Part shown: positions 53,262-62,053 of the stretch, piece by piece
Layout of the letters: every line of letters starts with the position of its first letter
How positions within the stretch are numbered: the stretch's first letter is position 1
NCBI RefSeq assembly: GCF_018967645.1
Contig: NZ_JAHLZF010000001.1
Span: 186,001-250,000, forward strand
From: Allobacillus halotolerans
GTDB lineage: Bacteria > Bacillota > Bacilli > Bacillales > Alkalibacillaceae
Direction: 5' to 3'
DNA: 64,000 bases
Notes under the pieces: generated by a model
Seen by the model: the letters and a program-made list of their open reading frames with translations, nothing else
Database searches by the model: none
What the model was told of the DNA's origin: nothing
Program-made: the position numbers and the translations under genes

Positions 53262-54866
53262 ATGAACGTTCAAATCAATCAACAATTAGTATCAGAGTGT
53301 CAAGAACTACAGAAACAAACAAATTGTGATTGGCGAACATTCAAGCAAGCCTATGATATTACAAAAATGAAAAGCACCCAGGGTGAACGACTCGCATGTC
53401 TGTCTTTTTTACCTGAACTAGAACCGATGCCGCATCAAAAAGAAGCAGCTGAAAAAGTGCTTCACGAAATGCATGGACGTGCAATCTTAGCTGATGAAGT
53501 CGGCCTTGGCAAAACAATTGAAGCAGGGTTGGTCTTGAAAGAATTAATGATAAAAGGGCTTGTCAAAAAAGTATTGATCTTAACTCCCTCCTCATTAATT
53601 CGTCAATGGGAACAAGAATTGAACCAAAAATTTTTCATTCCTGCCAGAGCCAAGCACCGTTCCTATGATTGGACGTTATATGAAGTTGTGGTGACTTCTA
53701 TTGATTTGGCGAAAAAGTCACCCCATCAAGAAGAGATTCTTCAACAAAAGTACGACATGCTAATTGTTGATGAAGCACATCGATTAAAAAATAGTCAAAC
53801 GAAAAATTACCAATTCATTAAAAAAATCAAAGCAACCTATTGTTTGTTGCTTACAGCTACACCGATTCAAAATAAGCTGGATGAAATCTATAATTTAGTT
53901 CAGATTGTAAGACCTGGCCTTTTAGGTGAGAAAAAAGCTTTTAAACAACAATTGAAAAAAAATCCAGAAACTCAAGAAGCGATGAAACAATTGATTCAAA
54001 CATCAATGGTGAGAAACTTGCGTAAAGAAACACAAAGTCAGTGGACTGAACGAAACATTGAAACAATCTATGCAGAGTTTTCCGAGGAAGAACAAGCATT
54101 CTACGATTCAATCCATGACGAACAGCACAACCATCCATTGACACAATTGACCTTTAAACGAGGAATCTGTTCAAGTAGAGAAGCTTGTTTTCAAATGTTA
54201 GCAAAAAATCAAACCGAGCACGCCATTGATCGAATCAATGAATTAAAAGAGCTTCCTCACCATGCCAAAGCGATACAAACAATGAATTTTATTAAAGAGC
54301 TTGGTGAGAAATGCATTATTTTCACCGAATATAAAGCGACTCAAATTTATTTACAGTGGTTACTTCATCAACATGGATTGCTGGCTGTAACTTATAACGG
54401 AGATTTTCGAAAAAGCAAAAAACAATGGATGCTTCACTTATTTGAGACCAAAGCAGACGTGTTAATTACAACGGACGCAGGTGCAGAAGGCCTTAACTTA
54501 CAGCATTGTAGAAACATGATTCACTATGACTTACCTTGGAATCCGATGAAGTTGGAACAACGAATCGGTAGAATTCATCGATATGGTCAAACGCGCAATG
54601 TTCGAATTTTTTATATGATCCTTAAAAATACCGTTGATGAGAAAATACTTCATCTCCTATATGAAAAGCTCGATCTATTCGAAGGTGTCGTCGGCGAGCT
54701 CGATCAAATTCTAAGTGATATCGGTGTCGGAAAATTCGAAGATGAAATGAAAGAAATACTCTCTGAATCCGCTAGTGACAAGGAAGCATCCATCAAATTG
54801 GATAATTTAATAGAAGTGGCTAAATCGCACCAATCAGAAAGGAAGGCTTTTAATGAAACAAGTTGA
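53262..54866 (+). CDS. yqhH: SNF2-family ATP-dependent helicase YqhH
   Basis: A 534-residue Swi2/Snf2 ATPase: motif I LADEVGLGKTIEAGL, motif II VDEAHRLKN, motif III LTATPIQN, and C-terminal motifs TTDAGAEGLNLQ and EQRIGRIHRYGQ. No extra domains. The ATG at 53262 is 11 bases after AAAGGAGG; an in-frame TTG is too close. Divergent from the gcv operon as in B. subtilis. Biological role unknown. Confidence 0.9.
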   Translation: MNVQINQQLVSECQELQKQTNCDWRTFKQAYDITKMKSTQGERLACLSFLPELEPMPHQKEAAEKVLHEMHGRAILADEVGLGKTIEAGLVLKELMIKGLVKKVLILTPSSLIRQWEQELNQKFFIPARAKHRSYDWTLYEVVVTSIDLAKKSPHQEEILQQKYDMLIVDEAHRLKNSQTKNYQFIKKIKATYCLLLTATPIQNKLDEIYNLVQIVRPGLLGEKKAFKQQLKKNPETQEAMKQLIQTSMVRNLRKETQSQWTERNIETIYAEFSEEEQAFYDSIHDEQHNHPLTQLTFKRGICSSREACFQMLAKNQTEHAIDRINELKELPHHAKAIQTMNFIKELGEKCIIFTEYKATQIYLQWLLHQHGLLAVTYNGDFRKSKKQWMLHLFETKADVLITTDAGAEGLNLQHCRNMIHYDLPWNPMKLEQRIGRIHRYGQTRNVRIFYMILKNTVDEKILHLLYEKLDLFEGVVGELDQILSDIGVGKFEDEMKEILSESASDKEASIKLDNLIEVAKSHQSERKAFNETS

Positions 54867-55659
54867 AATACAACCATTCTTAATCGACTTCTTTGAATCG
54901 AGACAAGCATCCATCGTGGAAAAATCCGATGGTATTTTAACGATTAAGTTAACTGAACAACTGGATGAACAGTTGATGAATAGGCCTTTTTATTGGCAGT
55001 ATGTGAAGAAGCTAGGTAAGGTCGGCGAAACGATGAGCGTAACTTTCATTACAGCAGAAGAAAAAAGAGAACAGGTTAAAGGAGAGTGGATTCACTTCGG
55101 TTCTCCTCGACTGGATCAGATCTTCAAAATCATCCAACAAGAGGGTGCGTATACCGTCCTTTACGAGGATTGCCAGTCTAACGAAACAATGAAAACAGCC
55201 CTACACCCTTGGTTAGTGTGCAATATACGTGTGAAGTATCGTGGATACCAGTCAAAAGATGAGCTTGTAAGTGTTGGCATTCGCTTAATTGATGGAACAA
55301 TGCGCTTTCAGATGATGGATGAAATGGAACACAAAAACTTTGTTTCAGCTGTGCCGAATTTTTGTTTCACCTTGCCGAAAATCATTTCTGACGAACGAGC
55401 TGTTGAGCGAGTAACCGAAGAGCTCAAACAACGAATTAAACAAAAATCATCGGACTTTGTCAATAAATCTCACAAACTTTATGAGCGTGAAATGAATATG
55501 TTGAATAAGTTGATTATCGATGATGACAAAGACGATGCAGATCACCAACGAGCAAAGGACCAAATATTTGAGCGTTTATATCCACAAGTAGACTTGGAAT
55601 GGATCAATTTAGGTTGCTTTTATGTATCCGAGCAAATGTCGAAAGAATTAATTTCTTAA
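54853..55659 (+). CDS. yqhG: YqhG family protein
   Basis: A 268-residue protein, YqhG-like by sequence and by its 14-base overlap with yqhH. No membrane segments; C-terminal part has a long charged helix (ELKQRIKQKSSDFVNKSHK) and DDDKDDADHQ. Function unknown, probably linked to YqhH since they are always paired. Confidence 0.85.
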   Translation: MKQVEIQPFLIDFFESRQASIVEKSDGILTIKLTEQLDEQLMNRPFYWQYVKKLGKVGETMSVTFITAEEKREQVKGEWIHFGSPRLDQIFKIIQQEGAYTVLYEDCQSNETMKTALHPWLVCNIRVKYRGYQSKDELVSVGIRLIDGTMRFQMMDEMEHKNFVSAVPNFCFTLPKIISDERAVERVTEELKQRIKQKSSDFVNKSHKLYEREMNMLNKLIIDDDKDDADHQRAKDQIFERLYPQVDLEWINLGCFYVSEQMSKELIS

Positions 55660-55728
55660 TAGGGAATATGACATTATTTTCAATTTGTTGTTGAAATACT
55701 TTTTGGTAAGCTTAATAATAAAAAGTTC

Positions 55729-55757
55729 TAAAGGAGATAAATAAATTATCTCCTTTT
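55729..55757. terminator. Bidirectional terminator between yqhG and aroK
   Basis: AAAGGAGATAA pairs with TTATCTCCTTT around a short loop, with T-rich sequence after it. Confidence 0.75.
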
Positions 55758-55783
55758 GACTTTTAAAGACCGGTTACGTATAA

Positions 55784-56278
55784 CTACATTAGGTGGATAA
55801 TTTCTTCAGCAATTTCATGTTTTTTGCGTCCGTCCGTAGAAATCATATAATGTGCAGCTTGTTTGTACATGCTCTCTCGTTTTAAATATAGCTCTTTTCT
55901 TTCTTCTTTAGACTTTTGCCAAAGTGGTCTCGTTCCATCTTCCTCAACTAACCGCTTCATGATTTCTTCAAAACTTGCATGTAACCAAAATGTATGGAAG
56001 TGTTGCTTTAATCGAATTCGGCTTTGTTTTCTACTTATAATTCCGCCTCCCGTGCTAACAATCACATTCTTCCCAGTCCATTTATTTAACTCTTCTTCCT
56101 CTTTATTTCGAAACCATTCTTCTCCTTTTGTGTCAAATATGGCTCCAATCGTCATATTTGTGTTTTTCTCAATCTGTTCATCTAAGTCAATCACCGGGTA
56201 CGCTAATTTCTTTCCAAGAAGCTGACCGATTGATGTCTTACCCGATCCCATAAAACCAATGAGTGCGATCGGCTTCAT
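55784..56278 (-). CDS. aroK: Shikimate kinase
   Basis: A 164-residue P-loop kinase: Walker A GFMGSGKTSIG, shikimate-binding DLDEQIEKN and STGGGIISR, and LID region ERKELYLKRE. Fifth step from DAHP in aromatic synthesis. ATG at 56278 chosen, eight bases after AAAGGA; an ATG three codons upstream abuts the ribosome site. Divergent from comGA by 33 bases. Confidence 0.94.
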   Translation of the reverse strand: MKPIALIGFMGSGKTSIGQLLGKKLAYPVIDLDEQIEKNTNMTIGAIFDTKGEEWFRNKEEEELNKWTGKNVIVSTGGGIISRKQSRIRLKQHFHTFWLHASFEEIMKRLVEEDGTRPLWQKSKEERKELYLKRESMYKQAAHYMISTDGRKKHEIAEEIIHLM

Positions 56279-56311
56279 GTTTATCATCCTTTCATAAGGA
56301 GGTTATCATTA

Positions 56312-57370
56312 GTGAAGCAACCAGAAGTAATATCGAATGCTTTATTAACGGACGCTACTATTTATTTAGCAACGGACATTCACTTCTCCCCAGGTTCAAA
56401 TGAATGTCATATCTATTTTAGAATCAATGGCTATCGCTGGTTCTATAAAAAAATCCCTCGAAATCAATATCAATCATTATTAAGTTACTATAAGTTTCGT
56501 TCAGGTATGGACATTGCTGAAAATCGCTTACCTCAAGATGGAACCCTTTCTTTACAGGTAGAAGAGAACACTTACTTTTTGCGATTATCCACCCTTCCTT
56601 TAAAGGATACAGAAAGCCTTGCAATTCGTGTTTTGCCGGAGCAATACGAACCGAATATTGAAGAGTTGTTCGTTTTTCCATCACAGGCTAAACAACTAAT
56701 GAAATGGTTGAAAGTCTCTTCTGGAATCATTTTATTTACAGGCCCTACAGGAAGCGGTAAATCCTCAACAATGTATGCACTCCTAAAACAAGCTACAAAG
56801 GAATATGGCTTTCAATCGATCACGTTAGAAGATCCAATCGAACAATCCGTTGATAAAATTTTACAAGTTCAAGTGAATGAAAAGTCCGGATTTGATTACG
56901 ATGTAGGACTAAAAGCAGCCTTGCGTCATGACCCAGACATTATTATGGTCGGTGAGATCCGTGATGAAAAAACAGCGAAATTTGCGATAAGAGCAGCTCT
57001 TACTGGTCATCTTGTTTTATCTACATTACATGCAAGAGACACGTTTGGCACATTATCAAGATTAAAACAGATGGGCATTCCTCCAAGTGATTTACGTGAA
57101 TCAATTATTGGCATTGTTGCACAGCAGCTTGTTGAGCTATCACCAACACATAAAGGGAACGGTCTTACTTCAAGGTCAGCGATTGCCGAATTGCTTTCGG
57201 GCCAAGCCTTAGAGCGGGCAATCGAAGGAATTTCTCCTATCAACCATGAAGATTTCCTTTCCCTCGATCGAATAAGGAGGAGAGCTCATGCGGAAGGGAT
57301 TGTTCAATACAGTTCAAACAAAAAAGCTAAATCTCAGCACACAAGTGACATTTTTAAATCGGATGGCTAA
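56312..57370 (+). CDS. comGA: Competence traffic ATPase ComGA
   Basis: A 352-residue GspE-family ATPase: Walker A FTGPTGSGKSS, Asp box LEDPIE, Walker B IIMVGEIRDEKT and His box ALTGHLVLSTLHA. Powers assembly of the transformation pilus. GTG start after AAGGAGG. Overlaps comGB by 83 bases. Confidence 0.96.
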   Translation: MKQPEVISNALLTDATIYLATDIHFSPGSNECHIYFRINGYRWFYKKIPRNQYQSLLSYYKFRSGMDIAENRLPQDGTLSLQVEENTYFLRLSTLPLKDTESLAIRVLPEQYEPNIEELFVFPSQAKQLMKWLKVSSGIILFTGPTGSGKSSTMYALLKQATKEYGFQSITLEDPIEQSVDKILQVQVNEKSGFDYDVGLKAALRHDPDIIMVGEIRDEKTAKFAIRAALTGHLVLSTLHARDTFGTLSRLKQMGIPPSDLRESIIGIVAQQLVELSPTHKGNGLTSRSAIAELLSGQALERAIEGISPINHEDFLSLDRIRRRAHAEGIVQYSSNKKAKSQHTSDIFKSDG

Positions 57371-58331
57371 ATTACTAGAACGAGATCACTCCATGAAGCA
57401 AGCGCTGGAATTTTTGACCTATGATCCCCAACTCGGCCACCTAGCAAAACAGTTTGTTCGTTCATTAGAAAAAGGAACATCATTAAAAGATTGTTTCAAA
57501 CAACATGACTTCCAGCCAATCGTTGTATCTTTTTTATTTTTCTCCAATGAATCTGGAAATTTAAGTGAGCATCTCATCCACTTGAATCGATTGCTGACCA
57601 TGAGATTAGAATTTCAAACAAAACTCAAAAAATTACTTAGATATCCTCTTTTTTTGTTGACTGTTTGTATTATTTTGTTATTCGCACTGAATATGTTTTT
57701 ACTCCCCATGTTTGAAAGGTCATTTCGGAGCATGGGGGCAGTTGGTTCATTACCGACATACCAGCTAATTCTGCAAATAACTCAAACGCTATTCTTGAGC
57801 CTTTTAATTGGTGGCATCATTGCTTCTCTGCTGCTTTATAAGTTCCATCGTCAATCTAATGTTGAAAAAAAGATTGCATTATATGAAAAAACGCCCCTTT
57901 TTCATGGTATTTTCAAAATGCTCGTAACCGCACAACTTTCCTATCAATTAGCCTCACTGTTACAAAGCGGAAAAACTATTAAAGAAGCTATCCTGATCAT
58001 TCAAGAGCAAGACTATATGCCCTCCATCCAATACTTCGCTTCATTACTTGCAGACAATTTGAAAACAGGCATGTCTCTATATAACGCTTTTAAAGACCTC
58101 CCCATCCTGGAATCGGAGTTTAAGTTAATGATCAAACGTTCCACTGAACAAGGTACATTAGCAAAAGACCTTCAAAACTATACAAACCTTGCGATCGACT
58201 CAATGGAAGAAAAATTAAAAAACGCCATGATGGTTATACAGCCTGCAATCTACATTGTTTTAGGATTGATGATTGTACTGATTTATTCATTCACTTTGTT
58301 TCCCATGTTTCAAATGATTAACCAACTATAA
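57288..58331 (+). CDS. comGB: Competence pilus membrane protein ComGB
   Basis: A 347-residue GspF-type platform protein: two repeats of the T2SSF domain with membrane segments at about 115-140, 165-190 and 320-345, and the FLNRMAKLLERDHSMKQAL start. AAGGAGGAG precedes the ATG, so the long overlap with comGA is genuine. Confidence 0.95.
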   Translation: MRKGLFNTVQTKKLNLSTQVTFLNRMAKLLERDHSMKQALEFLTYDPQLGHLAKQFVRSLEKGTSLKDCFKQHDFQPIVVSFLFFSNESGNLSEHLIHLNRLLTMRLEFQTKLKKLLRYPLFLLTVCIILLFALNMFLLPMFERSFRSMGAVGSLPTYQLILQITQTLFLSLLIGGIIASLLLYKFHRQSNVEKKIALYEKTPLFHGIFKMLVTAQLSYQLASLLQSGKTIKEAILIIQEQDYMPSIQYFASLLADNLKTGMSLYNAFKDLPILESEFKLMIKRSTEQGTLAKDLQNYTNLAIDSMEEKLKNAMMVIQPAIYIVLGLMIVLIYSFTLFPMFQMINQL

Positions 58332-58348
58332 CGAGGATAAGGAGCTTG

Positions 58349-58678
58349 ATGATGAAAAATATAATGAACCAAAAAGGTTTCACGCTAATCGAAATGCTTA
58401 TTGTATTATTGATTATATCTGTTTTGATTTTAATTACGGTACCCAATTTAACAAAACATAATGATACCGTGGATGAGAAAGGGTGTGAAGCATATAAAAA
58501 AATTGTTTCTTCACAAGTCCAATTATATAAACTGGAAAATCAAGAATTTCCGACGATTGACCAACTTGTCGACAGTGCTTACATTGAACAATCTTCTTGT
58601 CCGAATGGTTCTCCATTATCCATCAACAAAACGACGGGAGAAGTAACAGAAGTAAGTGAGCCTTCAAGTGGAAATTAA
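58349..58678 (+). CDS. comGC: Major pseudopilin ComGC
   Basis: A 109-residue prepilin: short basic leader, cleavage site KG|FTLIEMLIVLLIISVL, then a small globular domain with two Cys (CEAYKK and SSCPNG) that may form a disulfide. Processed by ComC; forms the pilus body. ATG after GGATAAGGAG. Confidence 0.95.
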   Translation: MMKNIMNQKGFTLIEMLIVLLIISVLILITVPNLTKHNDTVDEKGCEAYKKIVSSQVQLYKLENQEFPTIDQLVDSAYIEQSSCPNGSPLSINKTTGEVTEVSEPSSGN

Positions 58679-59159
58679 AGCCAATCGACCATCCAACCAA
58701 GAGGGCTTCACACTTATTGAAATACTGGTTGTATTATCGATTGTTTTGATCCTCTCTCATTTCTATCTTTCGGTTCAAAATCGACAACCTTCTGAAGACA
58801 CAGTGGATCAATTTCTGGAAACATTTGAAAATGACCTTTTTTATTTACAACAATATACAATGACCAAACAAATTATGCCCCAATTGTATTTCGACCCTTC
58901 CAATCATATGTATTCCATCCGTCATGCTTCCTTTGCCCAACCATTGATTGAGAGAAAATATCGAGAAGACATTCAAGTCAAGCTCAATAACTTTAAAAAT
59001 CCTCTTACGTTTACTTCACGAGGAAACTTATCAAATCCCGGGAGTTTTCAAATTATTTTTAAGGATTATAGATTCAAAATAACATTCAGCTTTGGAAAAG
59101 GACAGTTTAAAATTGAGAAAAATAAAACAAGCATGCAACGAATTAACTCAATCATCTAA
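58656..59159 (+). CDS. comGD: Minor pseudopilin ComGD
   Basis: A 167-residue prepilin-like protein with EG|FTLIEILVVLSIVLIL following a 17-residue leader, and a beta-rich C-terminal part. GTG start overlapping comGC by 23 bases; an in-frame GTG at 58668 is an alternative. Confidence 0.9.
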   Translation: MSLQVEIKANRPSNQEGFTLIEILVVLSIVLILSHFYLSVQNRQPSEDTVDQFLETFENDLFYLQQYTMTKQIMPQLYFDPSNHMYSIRHASFAQPLIERKYREDIQVKLNNFKNPLTFTSRGNLSNPGSFQIIFKDYRFKITFSFGKGQFKIEKNKTSMQRINSII

Positions 59160-59478
59160 AGGATTTCTTCTAATTGACTTTTTGTTAGCTTTTGGATGTC
59201 TTGTCATGTTTATTATTTTTTTATTGCCAGTTATATACCATGCGATGAATCATAATCAATCGTTACAACAAGCCATGGTCGCTGAAGAGCATTTATCAAG
59301 GTACGTTACTCAATCAATCGGTAGCGAAGTCGCAGGCGAAATAGTGACAATCGAAGGGTACGAATTCAATTGGAGCACGGAACATCTTGAGAATAAACAA
59401 TTCGGATGCTTCACATGGTTGAACCAACAGAACAACGAAGAAAGTATGTGTCTATATGTGCCAATATATAAAGAATAA
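59113..59478 (+). CDS. comGE: Minor pseudopilin ComGE
   Basis: About 121 residues. Prepilin-like SKG|FLLIDFLLAFGCLVMFI with Asp in place of the usual Glu5. TTG start at 59113 after AAAGGA chosen; an earlier TTG at 59092 is also in frame. Position between comGD and comGF makes the call. Confidence 0.85.
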   Translation: MRKIKQACNELTQSSKGFLLIDFLLAFGCLVMFIIFLLPVIYHAMNHNQSLQQAMVAEEHLSRYVTQSIGSEVAGEIVTIEGYEFNWSTEHLENKQFGCFTWLNQQNNEESMCLYVPIYKE

Positions 59479-59905
59479 TCAAGGTTTCACATTACTGTCC
59501 ACCTTAATTGCTTTGACGATCCTTATGCTGATCACATCTCTTATTCTTCCGTTATTGATCGCCGTGCAACAGATCGAGAGTCCGTCTTATAAGACGGATT
59601 ACGAATGGCGACAATTCCATTTTTATTTGATGAACGAATTCAGCCAGGCACAGTTCGTTTCCCTTGAAGACCAAGCTATACAATTTCATTTAGCCGACGA
59701 TACAGTAAATCGTTACGAATTATATTTTAATACCATTCGTCGCAGAGTGAACAATAGTGGGCATGAAGTTATTCTACAAGATGTAAAGGATTTTTCGACT
59801 AAAAGAGTAGGTAGTCACTTATTCTCACTGACAGGTGAAAGGGATCGTGGCCATGCGTATACGAAATATTATTCATTTCCTATTAAAACCATTAAGCAAG
59901 AATGA
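59456..59905 (+). CDS. comGF: Minor pseudopilin ComGF
   Basis: A 149-residue protein with leader MCQYIKNNQG and FTLLSTLIALTILMLI, lacking Glu5 like other ComGF, then the DYEWRQFHFYLMNEFSQAQF segment typical of the ComGF domain. Overlaps comGE by 23 bases. Confidence 0.9.
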   Translation: MCQYIKNNQGFTLLSTLIALTILMLITSLILPLLIAVQQIESPSYKTDYEWRQFHFYLMNEFSQAQFVSLEDQAIQFHLADDTVNRYELYFNTIRRRVNNSGHEVILQDVKDFSTKRVGSHLFSLTGERDRGHAYTKYYSFPIKTIKQE

Positions 59906-60260
59906 ACAAGGATTTGTTTTTGTATACTTATTAACTATCCTGTTAATCGTTACTACCATTCTTTTACACCATCTTAGTCTACAGCATATACAAACAGAAA
60001 ATTTACTACTGATTCAAGAACAGCACAAAATTCAACAGTTCATGCAAATAGCTCAACATGATCTCCAAGAAATTCTTGATCTTACTTCAGAATCCGAAGG
60101 AACTTTATATTTTCAGTATCACGATGGTCATGTTACCACTCATTATACACTTGAATCTTCATCCACTTATCAAGTACAATTGATTGTAGAAACATCACGA
60201 GGAACGACATATAAACATACGACGTTGATGAATAAAAGTGACGGAATCCGATCACAATAG
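59853..60260 (+). CDS. comGG: ComGG-like minor pseudopilin
   Basis: About 135 residues with NEQGFVFVYLLTILLIVTTILL near the N-terminus and a soluble C-terminal half. ComGG is poorly conserved, so the name rests on place in the operon and prepilin-like start. ATG at 59853 follows AAAGGG by about nine bases. Confidence 0.78.
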   Translation: MRIRNIIHFLLKPLSKNEQGFVFVYLLTILLIVTTILLHHLSLQHIQTENLLLIQEQHKIQQFMQIAQHDLQEILDLTSESEGTLYFQYHDGHVTTHYTLESSSTYQVQLIVETSRGTTYKHTTLMNKSDGIRSQ

Positions 60261-60272
60261 TGTTGTATCAAT

Positions 60273-60344
60273 TGGGCTGTAGCCAAGCGGTAAGGCAACG
60301 GGTTTTGGTCTCGTCACGCCCAGGTTCGAATCCTGGCAGCCCAG
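60273..60344 (+). tRNA. tRNA-Gln (anticodon TTG)
   Basis: A 72-nt cloverleaf: acceptor TGGGCTG with CAGCCCA, D arm GCCAAGCGGTAAGGC, anticodon loop TTTTGGT with anticodon TTG, T arm CCAGG-TTCGAAT-CCTGG, discriminator G. CCA is not encoded. Single tRNA directly after the comG operon. Confidence 0.97.
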
Positions 60345-60370
60345 TTTGTTTTTCCGTCATAATTTATTCA

Positions 60371-60399
60371 TTTACAATAAACATTGCTTCGTATATAAT
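60371..60399 (+). promoter_or_regulatory. Sigma-A promoter for yqgY
   Basis: TTTACA and TATAAT separated by 17 bases, 37 bases before the start. Confidence 0.7.
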
Positions 60400-60435
60400 A
60401 TGTCTGACGAGTTCCTATGAGAAGGAGGAATAGAC

Positions 60436-60678
60436 ATGGATCGCGTTTTTCGCGGAATAGCATTTTGGACGGGTATATTCGCCGTCATGTTCTATGTTGG
60501 TGACATGATCAACATGTCTCTATTATTCTTAGCACAAACGGTCTTCTTCTTGGGAATTGGTTACTTAAACCTATCTGAGCGTCTTTATATGTATATCTTT
60601 GGTGCTTACTTAACAGTCTTTATGATAGGTTTCACATACTATGTAACCTTCCTTTTAGAACCTGGATTTGCTTCTTAA
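60436..60678 (+). CDS. yqgY: DUF2626 family protein YqgY
   Basis: An 80-residue membrane protein with about three hydrophobic segments; starts MDRVFRGIAFWTGIFAVMFYVGD as in YqgY. GAAGGAGGA before the ATG. Own promoter and terminator. Function unknown. Confidence 0.87.
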   Translation: MDRVFRGIAFWTGIFAVMFYVGDMINMSLLFLAQTVFFLGIGYLNLSERLYMYIFGAYLTVFMIGFTYYVTFLLEPGFAS

Positions 60679-60732
60679 ATCAAAAGAAAACAGAGACTAA
60701 CTTGGACGAAAGCAGATTAAATCTGCTAAATG

Positions 60733-60777
60733 AAAAAAGATGGCAAGCAATAATTTATTGCTTGCCATCTTTTTTTG
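60733..60777. terminator. Bidirectional terminator between yqgY and yqgX
   Basis: A 15-bp or longer perfect stem (AAAAAAGATGGCAAGCAATAA with its complement) between converging genes. Confidence 0.92.
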
Positions 60778-60789
60778 TCCAACTAAACT

Positions 60790-61413
60790 TTAAATTAAAA
60801 ATGAATTGGTTCTTTTTTCCTCTCCTACTTGTGTAGCAGGTCCATGACCCGGATAAACAGTTGTTTCTTCCGGTAGTGAAAGTATATGTTCTTGGATTGA
60901 TTGAATTAATGTTTCATGATCACCGAATGGCAAATCTGTTCTCCCGATCCCTTGTCGGAATAACGTATCTCCGGCAAATAAAACATCCTTTTCTTCAAAC
61001 CAAAAAGACACACTCCCAGGTGAATGACCTGGTGTATGAAACACCTCGAATGTAAAGCTTCCAATTTTGTGGTGCCCTGGTTTAATTGAATAGTCAGCTG
61101 ATTGCGAAGTGGAAATTGTACCGACTTGAAAAAACTCAGAACCATTCAAAGAGGGATCCGTTAACCATGAAGATTCCTTTTCGTGTAAGTACACAGGAGC
61201 TTCTGTTTTTTCGCGTAATGTTTCAACCCCACCAATATGGTCAAAGTGGGCATGAGTCAAAAGAATGGCTTGTAATTTTAAGTTGTTCTCCTGCATCTTC
61301 TGTAGGACTGTTTGAGGATCCCCACCCGGATCGATGACTAATGCTTCACCATCTTTTTGTAACAAATAACAATTGGTTCCCAATAAACCCAGTTGAAATA
61401 AATGGATATTCAT
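60790..61413 (-). CDS. yqgX: Metallo-beta-lactamase fold hydrolase YqgX
   Basis: A 207-residue glyoxalase II-like protein. Zinc motif THAHFDHIGG, then HTPGHSPGSVSFW, FAGDTLFRQGIGRTDLP and VYPGHGPATQVGEE supply the remaining ligands. Probably hydrolyses a thioester such as S-lactoyl-bacillithiol or similar; the exact substrate is unknown. Same place as in B. subtilis. Confidence 0.88.
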   Translation of the reverse strand: MNIHLFQLGLLGTNCYLLQKDGEALVIDPGGDPQTVLQKMQENNLKLQAILLTHAHFDHIGGVETLREKTEAPVYLHEKESSWLTDPSLNGSEFFQVGTISTSQSADYSIKPGHHKIGSFTFEVFHTPGHSPGSVSFWFEEKDVLFAGDTLFRQGIGRTDLPFGDHETLIQSIQEHILSLPEETTVYPGHGPATQVGEEKRTNSFLI

Positions 61414-61453
61414 ATTTTCTCCTCCTTGATATATGTATTTTTGGTGAAAATAC

Positions 61454-61482
61454 TCGACAGGATAGTCTTTTTCTTATAAAAT
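61454..61482 (+). promoter_or_regulatory. Possible promoter for yqgW
   Basis: TCGACA and TAAAAT separated by 17 bases, about 90 bases before the gene. Confidence 0.45.
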
Positions 61483-61572
61483 AGGTTTTAGCTTGTGAAT
61501 ACGTATATTTTTATCTTAATGGACTATGTTATCATAACAATAGGAACTATGGCATTCAAGGAGGACTATAAA

Positions 61573-61746
61573 ATGGTATTGGCAATTATATTTCTACTCG
61601 TTGCAATTGTATGTATTTTTGGTACGTTACGCTCAATTAAAAACCGCAATTTCTTAGCTGTATTTTTTGCAGGTGCAACTACTCTTTTATTTGGTTGGTT
61701 CTCAATTATGACACTCATTTCTGAGATCTCATCCAAAGTGTCCTAA
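61573..61746 (+). CDS. yqgW: DUF2759 family protein YqgW
   Basis: A 57-residue protein with two membrane segments around RSIKNRNFLAVF. The ATG at 61573 follows AAGGAGG; 26 further codons upstream in frame lack a ribosome site. Matches YqgW in size and neighbourhood. Function unknown. Confidence 0.82.
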   Translation: MVLAIIFLLVAIVCIFGTLRSIKNRNFLAVFFAGATTLLFGWFSIMTLISEISSKVS

Positions 61747-61810
61747 TCAATTTTCAGTTGATTATGGTACTCTTTACTTAAAGAGACAAACAAGTACTTA
61801 TATCTAAGTC

Positions 61811-61845
61811 AAAAGGGACAAATCGTAATGATTTGTCCCTTTTTA
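61811..61845 (+). terminator. Terminator after yqgW
   Basis: AAAAGGGACAAATC pairs with GATTTGTCCCTTTT, T-run follows. Confidence 0.9.
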
Positions 61846-61922
61846 TATGGATTGAGATTCAATGGCGTTAAAACAAGATTATTAACATAAGGAGACAGAT
61901 TAAAGGTTTTACAGAAGAAATA

Positions 61923-61963
61923 AAAACCCGAGCGATTTAATTGTTCATAAATCGCTCGGGTTT
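61923..61963 (-). terminator. Terminator downstream of yqgS
   Basis: AAACCCGAGCGATTT pairs with AAATCGCTCGGGTTT, with five T residues after it on the minus strand, about 90 bases past the yqgS stop. Confidence 0.85.
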
Positions 61964-62006
61964 CTGCTTCAATGGTACTTCACGATACACTTCAGCTTGC
62001 AACCTG

Positions 62007-62053
62007 CAGGGCATAAGGTGACATCTGCGATAAATTGCAGTGTCTTTTATACC
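62007..62053. repeat. Hairpin repeat, copy 2
   Basis: About 47 bp closely matching 14757-14803, with the same near-palindrome (GACATCTGCGATAAATTGCAG then TGTC shown in two parts); one change turns a stem A-U into G-U. It abuts the yqgS stop codon. It is the only piece of the MITE-like element recognised here. Confidence 0.6.
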
